The position numbers and the translations under genes were made by a program. The notes below the pieces were generated by a model. That model searched no databases and was not told the origin of the DNA. It saw only the letters and a program-made list of their open reading frames with translations. Positions 1-14,933 of a stretch of 64,000 nucleotides of DNA are shown piece by piece. The stretch covers positions 1,655,779-1,719,778 of the forward strand of contig OZ038324.1 of assembly GCA_964035795.1 (NCBI GenBank). The letters run 5' to 3'. Each line of letters begins with the position of its first letter. Position 1 is the first letter of the stretch. The DNA is from Pterobdella sp. o SKG-2022. Lineage: Eukaryota; Annelida; Clitellata; Hirudinida; Piscicolidae.

Positions 1-1136
1 CTGTAGTTGATGACGTAGTTGTCATCTTTTTCGTCGTTTTGACACCTGGATGTTCTGCTCATATCCATCATGAGAATATTTTGTGTTGTTGTGAAAGTGG
101 GTGTTGAGGGCTTCAGTGTTGTTGCAGAGCCTTTTGTTGTGCAGGTTTTTATATTGTTAATGTCTTGTGTTAGATTATTGTTGTTTTGTGTTATGTTTTT
201 CTTGTTTGTTTCAATGTACTTTGTTGCATTATTGATTTTTTTGTTTGCTGACGTGTTGTTATTGTTGTTTGCTGGGATGCTTTGATGACTGGGAAGAACA
301 AGTGGCACACTATTACCACACTGATCTGTCTTGTTGGCGACGATGTTGTTGCCAGAAATAATTATATTATTGTTAGCGTTACTATTGTTGTTGTTGTGAA
401 TGTTGTTGGTGTAGCGAGGTTGACTGGATGGATGAGGAATATGTTTATCGGAATTGTTGATCAGTGATGTGCCATGGGAACGAACAGATGGTGAAGAGGA
501 GGAAGACGATGATGGAGGTGATGATGATGATACGGTTTCATTTGGAGATGGTGGTATTAATGGTGTGAAATTGGGAAGAAATGGTTTTGATAATGATGGT
601 GAGAAGGAGGAAGAAAAGGAAGATGTGTGGCTGTTATGATTGAATGTCTTATTATCTGCTTTATTAGCAGTGCCTGTAATTAGCCTCTTTTGGAGCGCTT
701 CAACCTGATTGTTCTGATGTTGTTCTTCTCGATTTTGTTTATCTTCTTCTTCTTGTATTTTATTCTGCAGCAAATGTTGATTCGGTAAATAGCATTGTTT
801 GCTTGCTTGCGGGTTGAGATCTTCAAGTTGTATTGTTGTGACTTGTTGAGAAGGTATGCCTGGCAGATGTGTTGGTGGTATGAGGAGAGTAGTGAGAGGG
901 TTGTTGGTGAGGTTTGAATTGGCGTAAGAGGCGCTGCAAACTTCACCTGTGTTCGCAGAGTTGTTCAATGTGGGATTTGTAATGCTAGATGCTGTTGTTG
1001 AAGTTGTGATATTAGTTGTCTCAGTTGTGGTGGTAGGAGTGATGTTTGTCGTTGAGGTATTAGTTGTGTGGTTGTTGTTGGAAGGGCACTGGGTGGAAGG
1101 GGAAGTGGTTGGATGCTTGCATGGGGACTGTGACAT
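1..1136 (-). CDS. Partial Asn/Thr/Ser-rich protein exon, open off the left edge
   Basis: One minus-strand frame has no stop for 378 codons, from about 1136 down to base 1, and runs off the window. I checked it codon by codon on every line. The upstream in-frame stop lies near 1148. A TTTCTTGCAG acceptor ends at 1137, so the exon begins at 1136, where an in-frame ATG also sits. The first part is Thr/Asn-rich (TTNITPTTTTETTNITTS). A more complex middle follows, with a Gln/Glu-rich segment (QNKIQEEEDKQNREEQHQNN) that could form a coiled coil. Then come a Ser/Pro run and an Asn-rich end. No domain is recognised and the function is unknown. Low complexity makes open frames easier to keep by chance, but the middle part is not repetitive. 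It could be an internal or terminal exon of a larger gene continuing to the left. Confidence 0.6.
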   Translation of the reverse strand, partial: MSQSPCKHPTTSPSTQCPSNNNHTTNTSTTNITPTTTTETTNITTSTTASSITNPTLNNSANTGEVCSASYANSNLTNNPLTTLLIPPTHLPGIPSQQVTTIQLEDLNPQASKQCYLPNQHLLQNKIQEEEDKQNREEQHQNNQVEALQKRLITGTANKADNKTFNHNSHTSSFSSSFSPSLSKPFLPNFTPLIPPSPNETVSSSSPPSSSSSSSPSVRSHGTSLINNSDKHIPHPSSQPRYTNNIHNNNNSNANNNIIISGNNIVANKTDQCGNSVPLVLPSHQSIPANNNNNTSANKKINNATKYIETNKKNITQNNNNLTQDINNIKTCTTKGSATTLKPSTPTFTTTQNILMMDMSRTSRCQNDEKDDNYVINY

Positions 1137-1170
1137 CTGCAAGAAACATCAATTATGTAGACGCCATCAT

Positions 1171-2495
<1,325 letters not shown>

Positions 2496-2695
2496 NNNNN
2501 NNNNNNNNNNNNNNNNNNNNNNNNNNNNNNNNNNNNNNNNNNNNNNNNNNNNNNNNNNNNNNNNNNNNNNNNNNNNNNNNNNNNNNNNNNNNNNNNNNNN
2601 NNNNNNNNNNNNNNNNNNNNNNNNNNNNNNNNNNNNNNNNNNNNNNNNNNNNNNNNNNNNNNNNNNNNNNNNNNNNNNNNNNNNNNNNNNNNNNN
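2496..2695. other. Assembly gap, 200 N
   Basis: Exactly 200 N. The second gap in the window has the same length, so this is a fixed-size placeholder and the true length is unknown. Confidence 0.99.
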
Positions 2696-5600
2696 ATATT
2701 TTTTTTTTTTTCTATTTATTTTTTATTCATATTTATATATATATTTTTGATAGTTTTTGGATTTATTTCTTTATTATCAACTATTGATAAGCACAAAGGC
2801 ACAAACACACACACGCACATGACAAACAAAGCTGACACACACAAGATGTGGCCTTTATTAAAGGCTTTTTAGCCAACAAAAACAATATTCGCCCAATTAT
2901 TTTTGAAATAAATGTTTGTAGTCGGAAATTAATGCTAAAAGTGTACTTTGTGATTCTATTTTGTGAAATGCTACACAAACACGTTCGAATGCAGTTTGAA
3001 AACACTCGGTTGTAGCTCCTACACTCCTCAAACCACCTAATTTTGCCTCACTTTATGTTCGTTTGACAACACCAGTGTGCTAATTTTTGTTCAATTAAAA
3101 CTAATGTGTGTGTGAAGATAACTTAAATTGCATCAAAACCCACTAAAACTCAGCATTAGACTGCAAATGTGAAGTGCAACCCCTGCAGACAATACAGTCC
3201 ACACCCCCATGAGCTCTAGCCTCCATAGCAGGATGGATGCCCGTCAACAGTGAGGGTCATGCATGTTACGAAGGGAGATAAGGTGTGATGATGTGGTGGC
3301 ACTGAGATTATGTTTCGAATGATTTATACCATAAGGGCAATAATATAGCTTTGTATATTGGTGGGTATTTTATGCATAGAATGTTAAAAAGATTCAAAGA
3401 TATAAAAGAAAGGAAGTTGATTTGTATAATTAATGGCAGGCCGTAATGAAAAGCTAACATTCAATCTAACTTATATAATCACTATGCATATCAATTCCAT
3501 TGGTCTAGCATTCACTCATGTATATATTTTAAAAATAAATAATGAAAAATATGTTTCGATAAAACAATTAAACAGCTAAAAATAGGAACTACACCCAAAA
3601 GAAATTTTTTCGTGGAAAGCAACTCACGAAACGAGCAATCTTCAGCGTATTCCATTTTAAATATAACTTCCACAATAACAAAATCAAAAATAATAAATAA
3701 TTTCCTAAACTTTATGAAATTCAAATCCATAAGCATCAAAAACAACCAAAAAATCGCAAGTATATATACATTTAAAGATCGAACACACAAAAAACACCAG
3801 GCGTTATTAAACCAATCAACTTTATATACGCTCCCCTGTATACTGACGTATGCTCCTCCCCTTTTGTGCTCACATCCAGCGTACATATCCACACACACGC
3901 ATATTATACATATAAATATTTCATACGTATCCTCACATAGATCATACATATTAGGCATTCTACATACAACTTCCAACACACATATCTATGTGTACAATAC
4001 GCACACACCCATGCATACATGCAAACATATACCCACATATACACAAGCATATAAGAACACACACACATGTATCCATACGAAGATTGAATATGAAGTTGAA
4101 ACTAATTATATGTATAATGCTATACATGAGATCCATACAAAAATATATATGATCATGCACAAACACACATTAGATATATTTACATGATTATAAATATGCA
4201 TCAAGATATAGTATATATAAAGATGCAAATTGGCTATGTGTGTGTGTGTTGCATCCTGAAATGTGTGCGTGATAGTTTGTGTGCGTGTGAGGCATGTGAT
4301 ATGAAACACATAGGGATGCAGGGATGCAAGTTGTAATATGAGAATAAACAAACGCCTAATATGAAGCCTTCGTTTGAGGGATTTAAATATGGAAAAAATG
4401 AGTTCAAAAAATTAAATTTAATATAAAATCAAATGAAGACTAAACATATGAAAGAACTAGGAAAGGAAGAGAAGGAAGATGTGGGTAAGAAAGGATGAAA
4501 TAGGAATAAAGAAGTGGAGTACAAATGAAGATGCACAAACAATCGCACAAATGTGGGCCAGTGCAGACTCGTTTGATTGTGCACGTTACAGCGTATTTGC
4601 GTTTGTCAGGCGTTGATTGGCTGTTTGAAGGAGAAGGCGGAGTCTAGGAAGGAAATGGAGCAATGATGATGAAAACGAAAATGTTGATGATGATGATAGC
4701 GATGATGATTCTGATGACGATGGCGTCTGCGGAATTGAAATGCTCTTCCTATATGTATGCTTGAAAAAGCCTTAAAATAACATGTTTTCTCAAATATCAC
4801 ACGCACACATTTCTTCACGCACAATACACAAACTTCCTAAAACTCTTCAAGCGAGCAAATCTTACTTTAGACAGCATGACGTCATCGTCATCATTACCCA
4901 AACCATCACTATTACCACCACCATCCTATTGCTACAATCATCCCTACCACCATCCTTATCACCACCATCACTAACACTCCCTCTATCCCCCTCACCATCA
5001 TCATCATCATCATTATTCGACCCCGTTTGCCCCCACAAAAGCAATAAATGGTGAAACCACATATGATGAGAACTAAAGAGATTGAAAAAGCAGCAAAGAC
5101 TGTATATATTGTGGCAGATATGATAACATTTGGCACATGTTTTGATGGAAATGTAGTGGAAAACAAAAAGGTGAAAATTTTTAAATTCAACAAAAGATTC
5201 TAAAAGAATGCAACGACGGAAAATGTTTTTAGATAGATGGGTTTTTTGAATTTCCAATGAAATAAAACAAAAGGGCTGATGAGAAGAATATGCTGAGGAA
5301 ACTGCAACGAAGACAAAAAGTCTTGAGATAACAATGGCAGGCGTACAAATTTAAAATTGATGCATCAAATATAAATATAAATAAAGCAATAAAATAAAAA
5401 ACAATATGAAAAAATAAAAAGGTAAATTAAATAGATAAGATTAGCAATAAAAATGAGGAATAAAGGAGAATGATGGAGGGAGGAGGAATGTTATATTGAT
5501 CTATGTGCGAGGAAGCAATGGGGATTAGAAGAAAGAGGAGGATGAGTGGATGCTCGTGTGTGTGGCATGATAATGATGGCAGAAGGAGTAGAGGATGAAA

Positions 5601-7878
5601 AAAAGGAATAAGTGAAAAGGAAAATAAGATAAAAAACGTTCATCAAAAGATGAAAAAGATGAACATGAAAAAGTATGAAGAAAAGAAAAAAGTGGAATAA
5701 GATGAGGATGTTGTCGATAAAGTATTGGTGATGATGACAGGGCGAGGAACAAACAAACGGTGAAACGCGGAGAAGGGTATCCAACTGCTTCGATTTAAAG
5801 ACATATTTGTGAGAGGAATTCAAAGATTCTCTATTTGATCTCAAGCAGCATTCAAAGATGCAAAAAAAAAAAGAATAATATCAAACATCTTCGTTTCAGA
5901 TTTGATGTGTTTGGTTAATCAAAGTAAAATCTAATCTATTCTATAAACGTCGGAGGAGCGATAAGGACTGGTGGAGGCGTGTTTGTGTGCAATTATGTAT
6001 GAGTAAGTCCTGAGGGTCTAGTGGGTGGTTGTGAGGCTTGCAAGGGAGCTGAGAGTGTTTGGGGAGAAGTGCAAGAATGAGAACTATAACCAGTGCATGA
6101 AACTATTTGAAATAAATATTCAACACTTAATGTATTAATAATTCAAATAAAATAAAAAAGTCTGTGGTTAAGAATAATTTAAAACTATTTAAAGCTTTGT
6201 GAAAAGAATGACAGAAAAGGGAGAAAATCAAGAGATGCATAAATCAATCTTTAAATAAGAGACAGGCTTAATGAAGAGGATGAAGAAGAAGAGGATGGGA
6301 AGTGGAAGATAAAAATTAAATGAAGGTAAGAAAGAAATTAAAGAAGAAGCAGATATATAATGAACTCCAGGTGGGTATGCCAGCATGAGTCTGATGTTCC
6401 TTCTAATATCATATCATTTATTGGTGCTACATCGTGAGACGAAGGTTCATTGTACCTTGTTGAACCATTTTGTATCCTTTAAAAACAACTGAAATTGAGG
6501 CATGATGACGATGAAGATGGTGAGGAAGAAGAAGATGAAGAAGTTGATAAAAAAGATGAAGTGAAAAGAATAGAATAGATAATGAAAAAAAGAACTCTCG
6601 GAATAAAAAGGATAATTAATATACAAATTATGGTGAAGAATAAAAACTAAAAATAAGAAACGAGATGGCGAGGAAGAGAAAGAAGCAGAAAGAATAACGG
6701 TTAAAAGAGAAAAAATAATAATGATAGAGGCGAAAGAATAACAAGGATAATGGAGGAGGAGGAGGAGAAGGAAATGATGGCGCAAAAGTTGCAAACGATG
6801 TTACATTGTTGTAACATTTGCACTGCGATTTCAAGGCAGGCATGAGTTTTGAAGATGTAATGTTATCTGCAGAATATCTAAGTATAACTAACCCTATATA
6901 TCATATGATTATGTGTTATTTTATCAACATTATTTAACGAATTCCAATAATTGTTCTATGAAGATTTATGGGAATATTCCAGAAGTACATAGATAGTTAC
7001 ATAAGACGATAAATATGATCTAGGGATAAATCGAAAAGAACTAATGATTACAAAAAGATATTTGCAAACACAACAAAACACACTCAAGCATCTATCGCAA
7101 TTATTCGCAAGTTTCTAAAGCACACACACTCGTATAAGCACACATACATAAACACATCCACTTCTAAATTCACACACATCCGTATATACACATACAAACA
7201 CATCCGTATATATACATACAAACACGTGCAAATATTTACACAGACAGATAAACACTCGAACAAACAAACAATCAATTGAAAACTTTCATGCACTTAAAGA
7301 AATAATAACCACAAACAAAAGGATATAAGCTAACTTAAATTTTAAAACAGACATGAAGACAGACGAACACACAAGAAAGCACAAAAACAGACAAACACCC
7401 ACGCAAAATATGTTATAGAAACAGAAATGAAGTCACAAGAGATAGTGATTAAAAGGATATTGTGACTGCAAAAGACACAATGAAGGCAGAAGTACCCACT
7501 ACTTTTGTGCTCATCAAGCTCCATTAAAAAGTCTCTTGAAACAATCGTTAGTTTTCGCCACAAAAGAAATCAAAATGGCGGAGAGATAATTTAAATTGTG
7601 GCGCCCATCCTGGGGCTGTGAAACCATGATAATGTCTGCGAGGCTACAACGACTCAAATCTTTTGAAGCGTCTCTCTTCAGTAACAGCCTTAACATGTTG
7701 GTGTGTGTGTGTGTGTGTTGTGTGTTTGTGTGTGTGTGTGTGTTGTGTGGTGTGATTGGAGTTTGCATGTGAAATCTTGTTACAGTGGAAGCTCAAACGA
7801 TGTATGAAAGAAAATCTCATCAGATGTTGAATGGTGCGTGTTGTGTTGTTTGGGAGTTTGTTGTGGTGTTTTTTGCAT

Positions 7879-7880
<2 letters not shown>
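2696..7880. other. Gene-poor stretch of low-complexity DNA
   Basis: It contains CA/TA-rich sequence (about 3880-4090, 7120-7240), CAT-rich sequence (4870-5040), purine-rich A/G tracts (5460-6760) and an interrupted (TG)n at 7699-7753. Frames found here are translations of these tracts. A somewhat more complex segment at 7540-7690 has a short minus-strand frame that I could not tie to any gene. Confidence 0.55.

Positions 7881-7950
<70 letters not shown>
7881..7950. repeat. (TG)35 microsatellite
   Basis: Pure TG run, followed from about 8000 to 8200 by imperfect GAT/GATAAT units. Confidence 0.98.
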
Positions 7951-7952
<2 letters not shown>

Positions 7953-10904
7953 GTGGGAGGAAAAGAGGGAGATATGCATGTGAGTGTGAAGGAGAATGAG
8001 CAGAATGATGAAGATAATAACAATCTGGATGATGGGCAAGATGATGATCCAGTGATGATAATGATGATTCCGTGATGATAATGATTCAGTGATGTTAATA
8101 ATGATCCAGTGATGATAATGATGATTCAGCGATGATAATGATGACGGTGCAACAATTGGTATGATGGTAATGTAATAATGAATGGTGATGATGAGGATGG
8201 CGGTGCAGTGAAGAGTTAATAGTTTGAAGAATGGAAAATGCAAGTTGTTAAAAAAGATGGAGATAATGAAATATGGAATGTCGAGTGGAGCATTTGAGCT
8301 CGGATGCAGAGATGTGATGAGTGTTTCCCATGAAGGTTGTTGCTTCTGGGCAGTTTGATGGAATATCAATTGTCGATGTTTGCAGAGGTGTCTTGGTAAA
8401 GATTGTTAATGCAGCGGAGTCGAACCCGCTCCGTCTAATTAACGTTGTAATCGTCATCTGACATGTTCACATGATGCCTAATGCAAGCTCCATTAAACGC
8501 ACCATGTTTATGTGTGTCTGTATGTGATCTTGATTGTATTATATTTGCTGATGTATGTGTTATTGCAAACGTGTTTGTGAGTATGTGTGGTTATAAACAT
8601 TGTATATTTTTTCCACATGTGTGTGTTCTTTATTGAAACAATCGACAGTTTTTAATATAAGTTTCAATAGCACGCATCGACCAAGCACTAATGGCTTGGT
8701 GATTGGTTAATGGAGGTGGATGGGTGGAGGGATGTTCTGCTTCTAAGCGCTTCCTTTTTTCCCTTTTTACTTGTCATATCTCCATCATCATCATCACCAT
8801 CATTAAAATCATTAGTTTTTCATCAGCATCCTCATCACCTGCTTCCGAAATCATCATCATCACCACCATTATTTTTTCAACACCACTACTACCACAATCA
8901 AAACCTTTTACCTCATTAAATTATAAATATTTTAATATAGAGTTTTAATAAAATGAAATATTAAAAGGCGAGTTGTAGAATATAAAATAGGTTAGTATTG
9001 TGGCTTGAAGCACAAGGTCATGCATACTTTTGCTTATTGTTGTCTGAGTTTATCGAAATATATAAATAACTGATCAAACTAAGAGTTTTTGAATAAGATA
9101 TCGAATAAATTGACTCCAAATGAATACTTTAACTGAGGTTAAGTGAAAATCACAAGGTCATTTTCATAATTTATGCACACAACAGCAGGGCAGGCAGGAA
9201 CAAAGAAGATTACAAATATATATGTGTGTGTGTATGTTTGTTAGCCGTGCATGTTTCAATGTATGCCTTCATATGTATGTATGTATGGGTGTGGAGATAT
9301 GTCTGTATAATTATCAGTCTGTATGTAAAGCTATGTCTGTATTAATGTATGGCTGACTGTGTGTATGTATGCGTCTGTATGCATGTGTCTGTTTGTATTT
9401 ACAAAGGCATGAATGTGTATACATTCTGCATAAATATATGAAACATACGTATGAAAAACATGTATACATACTATAATGATTAGCTTGTTTATGTGTTTGA
9501 CGTGTGTGTGCGTGAATGTGCAACCAAATTTTAGGCGGTTTACTAAATTGATTCGATTTGACAAGCATTTTTCTTTCAAATGATGAATTCATTAAAAGAG
9601 AATTAAATAGGAATGTATGTGAGTGATAAATGAGATCGAGCGAGAGAAAGAAGGAGGGGGGGAATAAAGAAGAGAGGAGTAAGAGGAGGCCAATCAGGCT
9701 TGTTCTTTTTACAATGTTTAATGGCTTTGGAAATTATGAAATACATTTGTTTAATGGCTGGGTCTCATACAATTGTATAAACTCATGAATTTTTGTGGTT
9801 ACCCTTTATCCTCCTTATTTATCATCATTCCTGAATTCAATAGAGACAATACAACTTTGACGTGACTTTAATGCTGCCACAAAAAATGCTCCCCTTGAAG
9901 GATAGTGCTTTGTTATAATGGTGCCATTGTGGTAGGTCAACTTCACCAAACCAAATAATTTATACAATGAATAGTTTTTTGTTCGAAGCCATAAATGAGT
10001 CACGAGTGATAATTGGAAGAAAGACCAAATAGGAGCAATAAACATCTTTGCAAACCGCCATCTTTAATTATTCAATTCTCGGCCTCCCTCTTATTTATCC
10101 TTCCAACCATTTTGCTACTTTATTTACAATCACTAAAAGTTTCTAATTCATAGAGAGTTTCAGAAGTTTCCTTCACAGCCATCAACGAAGGAAAGAAGAA
10201 GTTTCATTTTTGCATGCTAATAATGCATAAGATGCTAAAGGACTAAATATCTGTCGCTTCAACGCCATTTCCACCCTCCTATCAAAATCCTCCTAGCATT
10301 TGTCATACGACATAATTCCATTAACATCATAGAATTTTTAAATATATTTTATGTTTAATATAAAAACCGATATGATCCTCCTTCTCATTAAAACCTCCAT
10401 ACATTAGTATGGCGTGAAACTCACATAGACTTATGTCTTACTATAGAGGCTATGAGTATGGCGAAGAGGGATATAGCCTCTATAGTTACTGGTATATAGC
10501 TGTATGCATATTTACTTATCTCAGAGAAAAAATTGAAGATTCACAGGGTCGTGCACACACAAATGTGCACACATACATACACAAATACATGCACAAATCA
10601 TTGAAGATACACACAAATAAATACACAAATACCAATGAGCATATAGACACAAAGACAAATATACAGACAAAGCACATGAAGAGAAATGAAAAAGTACATA
10701 CCTGCATTGAAATCCATTTGAAAAAAAACTATTGCAACATCAAACACATCTCGAAAACATTGAAAATAGAGTAGCATGCAAATGAAGGTTATTAATAACA
10801 TCTGCTCGAATGCCAATCAAAACCTAACTCCACCCATGCATCTTTATTTTATAGCTAAAGTTCAAGTCGCTTAGTAACAGTGCAAGAACCTGCTGTGAAT
10901 CGAA

Positions 10905-10965
10905 CGCTCTCATTGGTTCATTTAAAACGTCACGTGATATTTCAACCAATCGCAGCTTGCAAGCT
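10905..10965. promoter_or_regulatory. Possible orphan promoter-like cluster (CCAAT boxes and CACGTG)
   Basis: ATTGG, CACGTG and CCAAT occur within about 50 bp. This is pattern only: no TATA box, start site or downstream gene was found, so it may be chance. Confidence 0.2.
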
Positions 10966-12961
10966 TCAATGCATTATCTAACTAAATAAATGCGCTTATT
11001 TCGAAGAATATATATAAAATTCTGAAAAATGTTATCAAACTATCACAACACTGGTACACCTAAGTCTCTTCGTAGTGGGGCATGTTTCAAATGAATATGC
11101 ATCTCATTAAATTTTGATCATCGTCAGAGCCTCTTGATACTTGCGATGACGTGTCACTTAGGCCCAGTCTAGCGTTATAATGACCTTCTTACCTTCAGTA
11201 ATTTTACCTTCCTTGCTCCTCTTTCCTCTCCTAAATTTGTACACGCTTGCCTCCATCATGAGAAGTTGTCAGATGTGATATCAGCTGATTGTGATTGGCC
11301 ATCCTTCTGAGAAGCTTCTCATTGAATTTGTTTTTGATCTTACTTTGCTTCACTGCCTCGAAAATAATTTTTGAATATTCTAATTTATTTGCAATATGGT
11401 ATATTGTTTCGGTGACCTATAACCCTACTGAGCTACTTGTGTGACCTGAGCACAAAGACTCCAGAGACGTTTTTAAGGCGGTTTTCAAAATTTATTATTC
11501 TAACATCGTTCTTTTCCTCAAAGCCCCTTTATGAAACACACTCACAAACTGTCACGTCTCTTCGACGTCATAATTAGATGAAGAGAAATGGTGCCTTCAT
11601 TAAATTGTTTCAAATTGTACTATGTTGAGAGTCTCATTACGCATCTAACCTAACTTCCTCACCAGGCCCCATCACCATATTACCACCTCACTTACCTCAT
11701 GCTATCACACCATCACTACCTTCACTATATCACCCATCACTCCACCATCACATCACTTTCTCACTCCATCAATAAATAACCATACTACTACCTTAACCAG
11801 CCTCTACCTCATCCTATCAGCATTAGTGTTCTTTGAACACTCATCTTTTCTCTGCCATCGTTTCTCAGTACTGCCCATAAAACATGTACCAAACAATGTC
11901 CTAGTTTCTGATATTCCTATTACTCGTCTGCAAACAAAGAGGTCTGCCGTGTAAGATAGACGTGTGCACCTTGCTCCCACTTCTGAAATGCGATATAGGA
12001 GCCTCTAATTGAGGCAGCAAAAGCATTTGAAGGGCTTTGGAGATTTAAATAGAGCTTTTGGAGGATTGGGAACAATTGAAAGATTATAATGCAGCCTAAT
12101 GCATATGTAGAGTTAAAGCTCTCAAGATAATGAAATATTGATTTAGAAAGATTTCAGCACGACAAACTGGGGTAGTTGTGAACAATGGTATGACATATGC
12201 TCCTTTCATAACTAACCCCAAATAAGCTTCAAGCATACAACTCTCACAACACATTCCTTATGCTGTAATGTAATAATTTCTCAACATGTTTTGCATCAGT
12301 GTCACATGAGGTGTTCCTCAGATGTATCTAGGCAACAAGTTTCTTTTGTGCTTCTCCATGCTACAACGATCCATGCTGCATTCATATGAAACTTTTCATT
12401 TTTGATGTTGTCAGGTAGTGTCATATGTAAGATTTTGAAGATATGATGACAAGATTATAACATGATAAAGCTAAAGTTATGATAGAAAGAATAGTAAAAG
12501 ATAATAACAGGTGACAATAATAAAGTTATATAGATGATTGTGATGGTGGTGATAATAGTATGGTAATACTATTGGTGATAAGGATATTAATGTAATGGTG
12601 GTGAGAATGGTATGAATTTAATGATGGTGAAAATGGTATAAATGTAATGGTAATACATCATAAGGAGCACAGGAAAGCTTCCATCTTCACATGAAGATTT
12701 ACAGCACCTCAACTGTCATTCTAAAAACTATTTGTGTGTGAAAAATTTTGCCTCATCCTACTTCCATAAAAAGTTTTTAGGTTTTACTAGTGGGCCCTAA
12801 GGCATTTTGATACATATGTAGTTTTCAAGTTTTAATGAATAAATGCATATATATTATTTTTTGAATAAATATATATTATTATTTTTTAAATTCTATATAA
12901 GAAATTGTTATTATTTATACGACTGATAAAACAATACATTTTAAAGAAAGAATTTACTACA

Positions 12962-13038
12962 GTGACACTCTTGCCAAGACTCGAACCTTCGACGTTTAAA
13001 TTACTTTTAAGCCTACCATCTTTCTAGCCTCATAATAA
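12962..13038 (-). repeat. Degenerate tRNA-like (SINE head) segment
   Basis: Read on the minus strand it has an A-box-like stretch (GATGGTAGGC) and a good B box (GGTTCGAGTC) at tRNA spacing. The stems do not pair well, so a functional tRNA is unlikely. A decayed tRNA-derived SINE head is the best reading. Confidence 0.35.
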
Positions 13039-14359
13039 CATTCATACTATATGCACGCATAATACAAGCAGGTTATAGCAACTCTTCATATGGTTATATG
13101 TGTGAACATACTATAAAAGATTTGCCCGAATATTTTTTGCAGATTCTAATATTTTTTGAGTGAATTTAATTGAAAATCAATTTAAAACTATTATTTGTAA
13201 AAATATAGAACTAGAAAGGAAAATTTGAACATCAGTGTAGCACGTCTGAGCTAGCAAGCCTTATGATAATGAAGTCTAGCTGCATACATCGAGATAACAA
13301 CATCGACACAAAAAAAATTGCTAAATGACGATTTTAAAAGTGAAATATGTTGAAATATTAAATACACTAACCTTTTTGACAAATTTCTTCGAGCAAAACT
13401 TTAGAGAAACAGAAAAAAAGGGAAATTAGTCTTGCCGATTCAACATAATGAGATTAAACAATATAGCGGCCATTTTGTTTATTTACTTTATTCTGGTTGG
13501 TTGAATAAAGAGGTGGGTGGTGCTTATTTTTAGCTCTTTGTTTGAAAACGCTTGATGCCTTTGCCAATCAAATTTGATCATGCTGTTTCACTTGGCACAA
13601 CTTTCATATGTTATATTTCATAGATTTCACTCTATCTTCATACTCTCCCTTTCATACAATATCAGCAATAATCTTAGTAGCAAAGTTAACGAGGTGCTAT
13701 ACAATTTCGAACTGCATTCTGATTCGTGCATTTGAATTTGTGTCAGACAGTGAGCATTCGCAGGCTTAAAAATATCTTGAATTAGTTATTTAGGCTCTCT
13801 TCTTTGAATTACCTTCCGACACGATTCTTGCTGCTTCATTAGCCTTTCTTTTAAAATCTCGCATTACACTTATTAGTGTTTATGTCGTGACAAAAAAGTT
13901 TTTGAAGCACAAAAACACACTATCTTTATACCTTTATATATGCTTATATATTCCTATAATACAAGTATATATAGTTAAGTATCTTGAAGCCATGAGAAGA
14001 CCTGATGTCTTCTTGTCAAGTCAACTCTTTTAAGCACATGCACCCACAAGGCAGTTCATGGCTGGAGTCATGTGTGAGGCAAACTTTTTTGAGCTTTTGT
14101 GCTCAACGATAGTCCCCTCAAATTAAAAATGACCAAGCTCTCCATTCTCTAAACCATTACCATTCCAAGTCGATAGCTTTATTACTACATTAAATTTTCT
14201 TCACGCTCTCAACTAGATAGGCGATCGATCTTTCACCACTATACACCCTTTTCACCACCATTACCATTTTTCCTCATTTATGTTTCTACCACCATCATTT
14301 TTTCACCCTTATTACTAACACCACCATGATCCTACCACTGTCACCTTCTTCTTCCCATC

Positions 14360-14884
14360 AGCTTCCATCACCATATGGCTTATTGCGACATTATGCCCCT
14401 ATCACCATCATGCTCCCAAACCATCATGCCCACACCACCATGCTTTCGCCACCATCATGCCTCCATCACCATCACCTTTCAACCATCCTACCCCTATCGT
14501 TTTAAATCCCTCATTATCATCATGCTCCCACCATCTTCATGCCCCCACTATCCTCATGCCCGCACCACTATCATGCCTTCACCATCCTTATGTTCCTACC
14601 ATCATCATTCCCCCACCATCCTCATGCCACCACCATCTTCATGCTCCCAGTTATCTTGATGCCCGCACCGCTATCATGCCCCACCATTCTCATGCCCGTA
14701 CCACCGTTATGCCCTCATTAGCATCATTCTCCAAGCATCCTCATGTCCACACCACCATCATCCCCCCACCATCTTCATGCTTCCCCTATCCTCATGACCA
14801 CCCCACCATTATGCTCCCACCATCCTCATGCCCCCCAATCCTCATGCCCCCAATCCTCATGCCCCCACAATTCTTATGCCACAT
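14360..14884. repeat. Degenerate minisatellite, CCACCATC/CATGCCC units
   Basis: About 500 bp of variably spaced units combining CACCATC, TCATGCC and CCCACC. It is open in several frames at once (His/Pro/Ser-rich), which is a repeat artefact and not evidence of a protein. Confidence 0.85.
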
Positions 14885-14901
14885 TCTTCTTCTTCTTCTT
14901 C

Positions 14902-14933
<32 letters not shown>

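Larger units (their letters stand above)
7951..14359. other. Gene-poor stretch; no gene identified
   Basis: Mostly AT-rich sequence with CAT-rich (8780-8900) and TATG-rich (9220-9420) tracts. A minus-strand frame at 8248-8457 has balanced composition but no supporting splice structure. Around 10905-10960 there are CCAAT boxes in both orientations around a CACGTG, an arrangement seen in promoters, but no gene could be attached to it. A degenerate tRNA-like segment is listed separately. Confidence 0.5.

Noticed and set aside
3612..4187. 191-codon plus-strand frame
   Set aside because: CA/TA-rich repeat translation (Thr/His/Ile runs) with no splice context or recognisable motif.
8400..8450. tRNA-like B box on the minus strand (GGTTCGACTCC)
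   Set aside because: The T arm would need an eight-base loop and no A box was found at the right distance.
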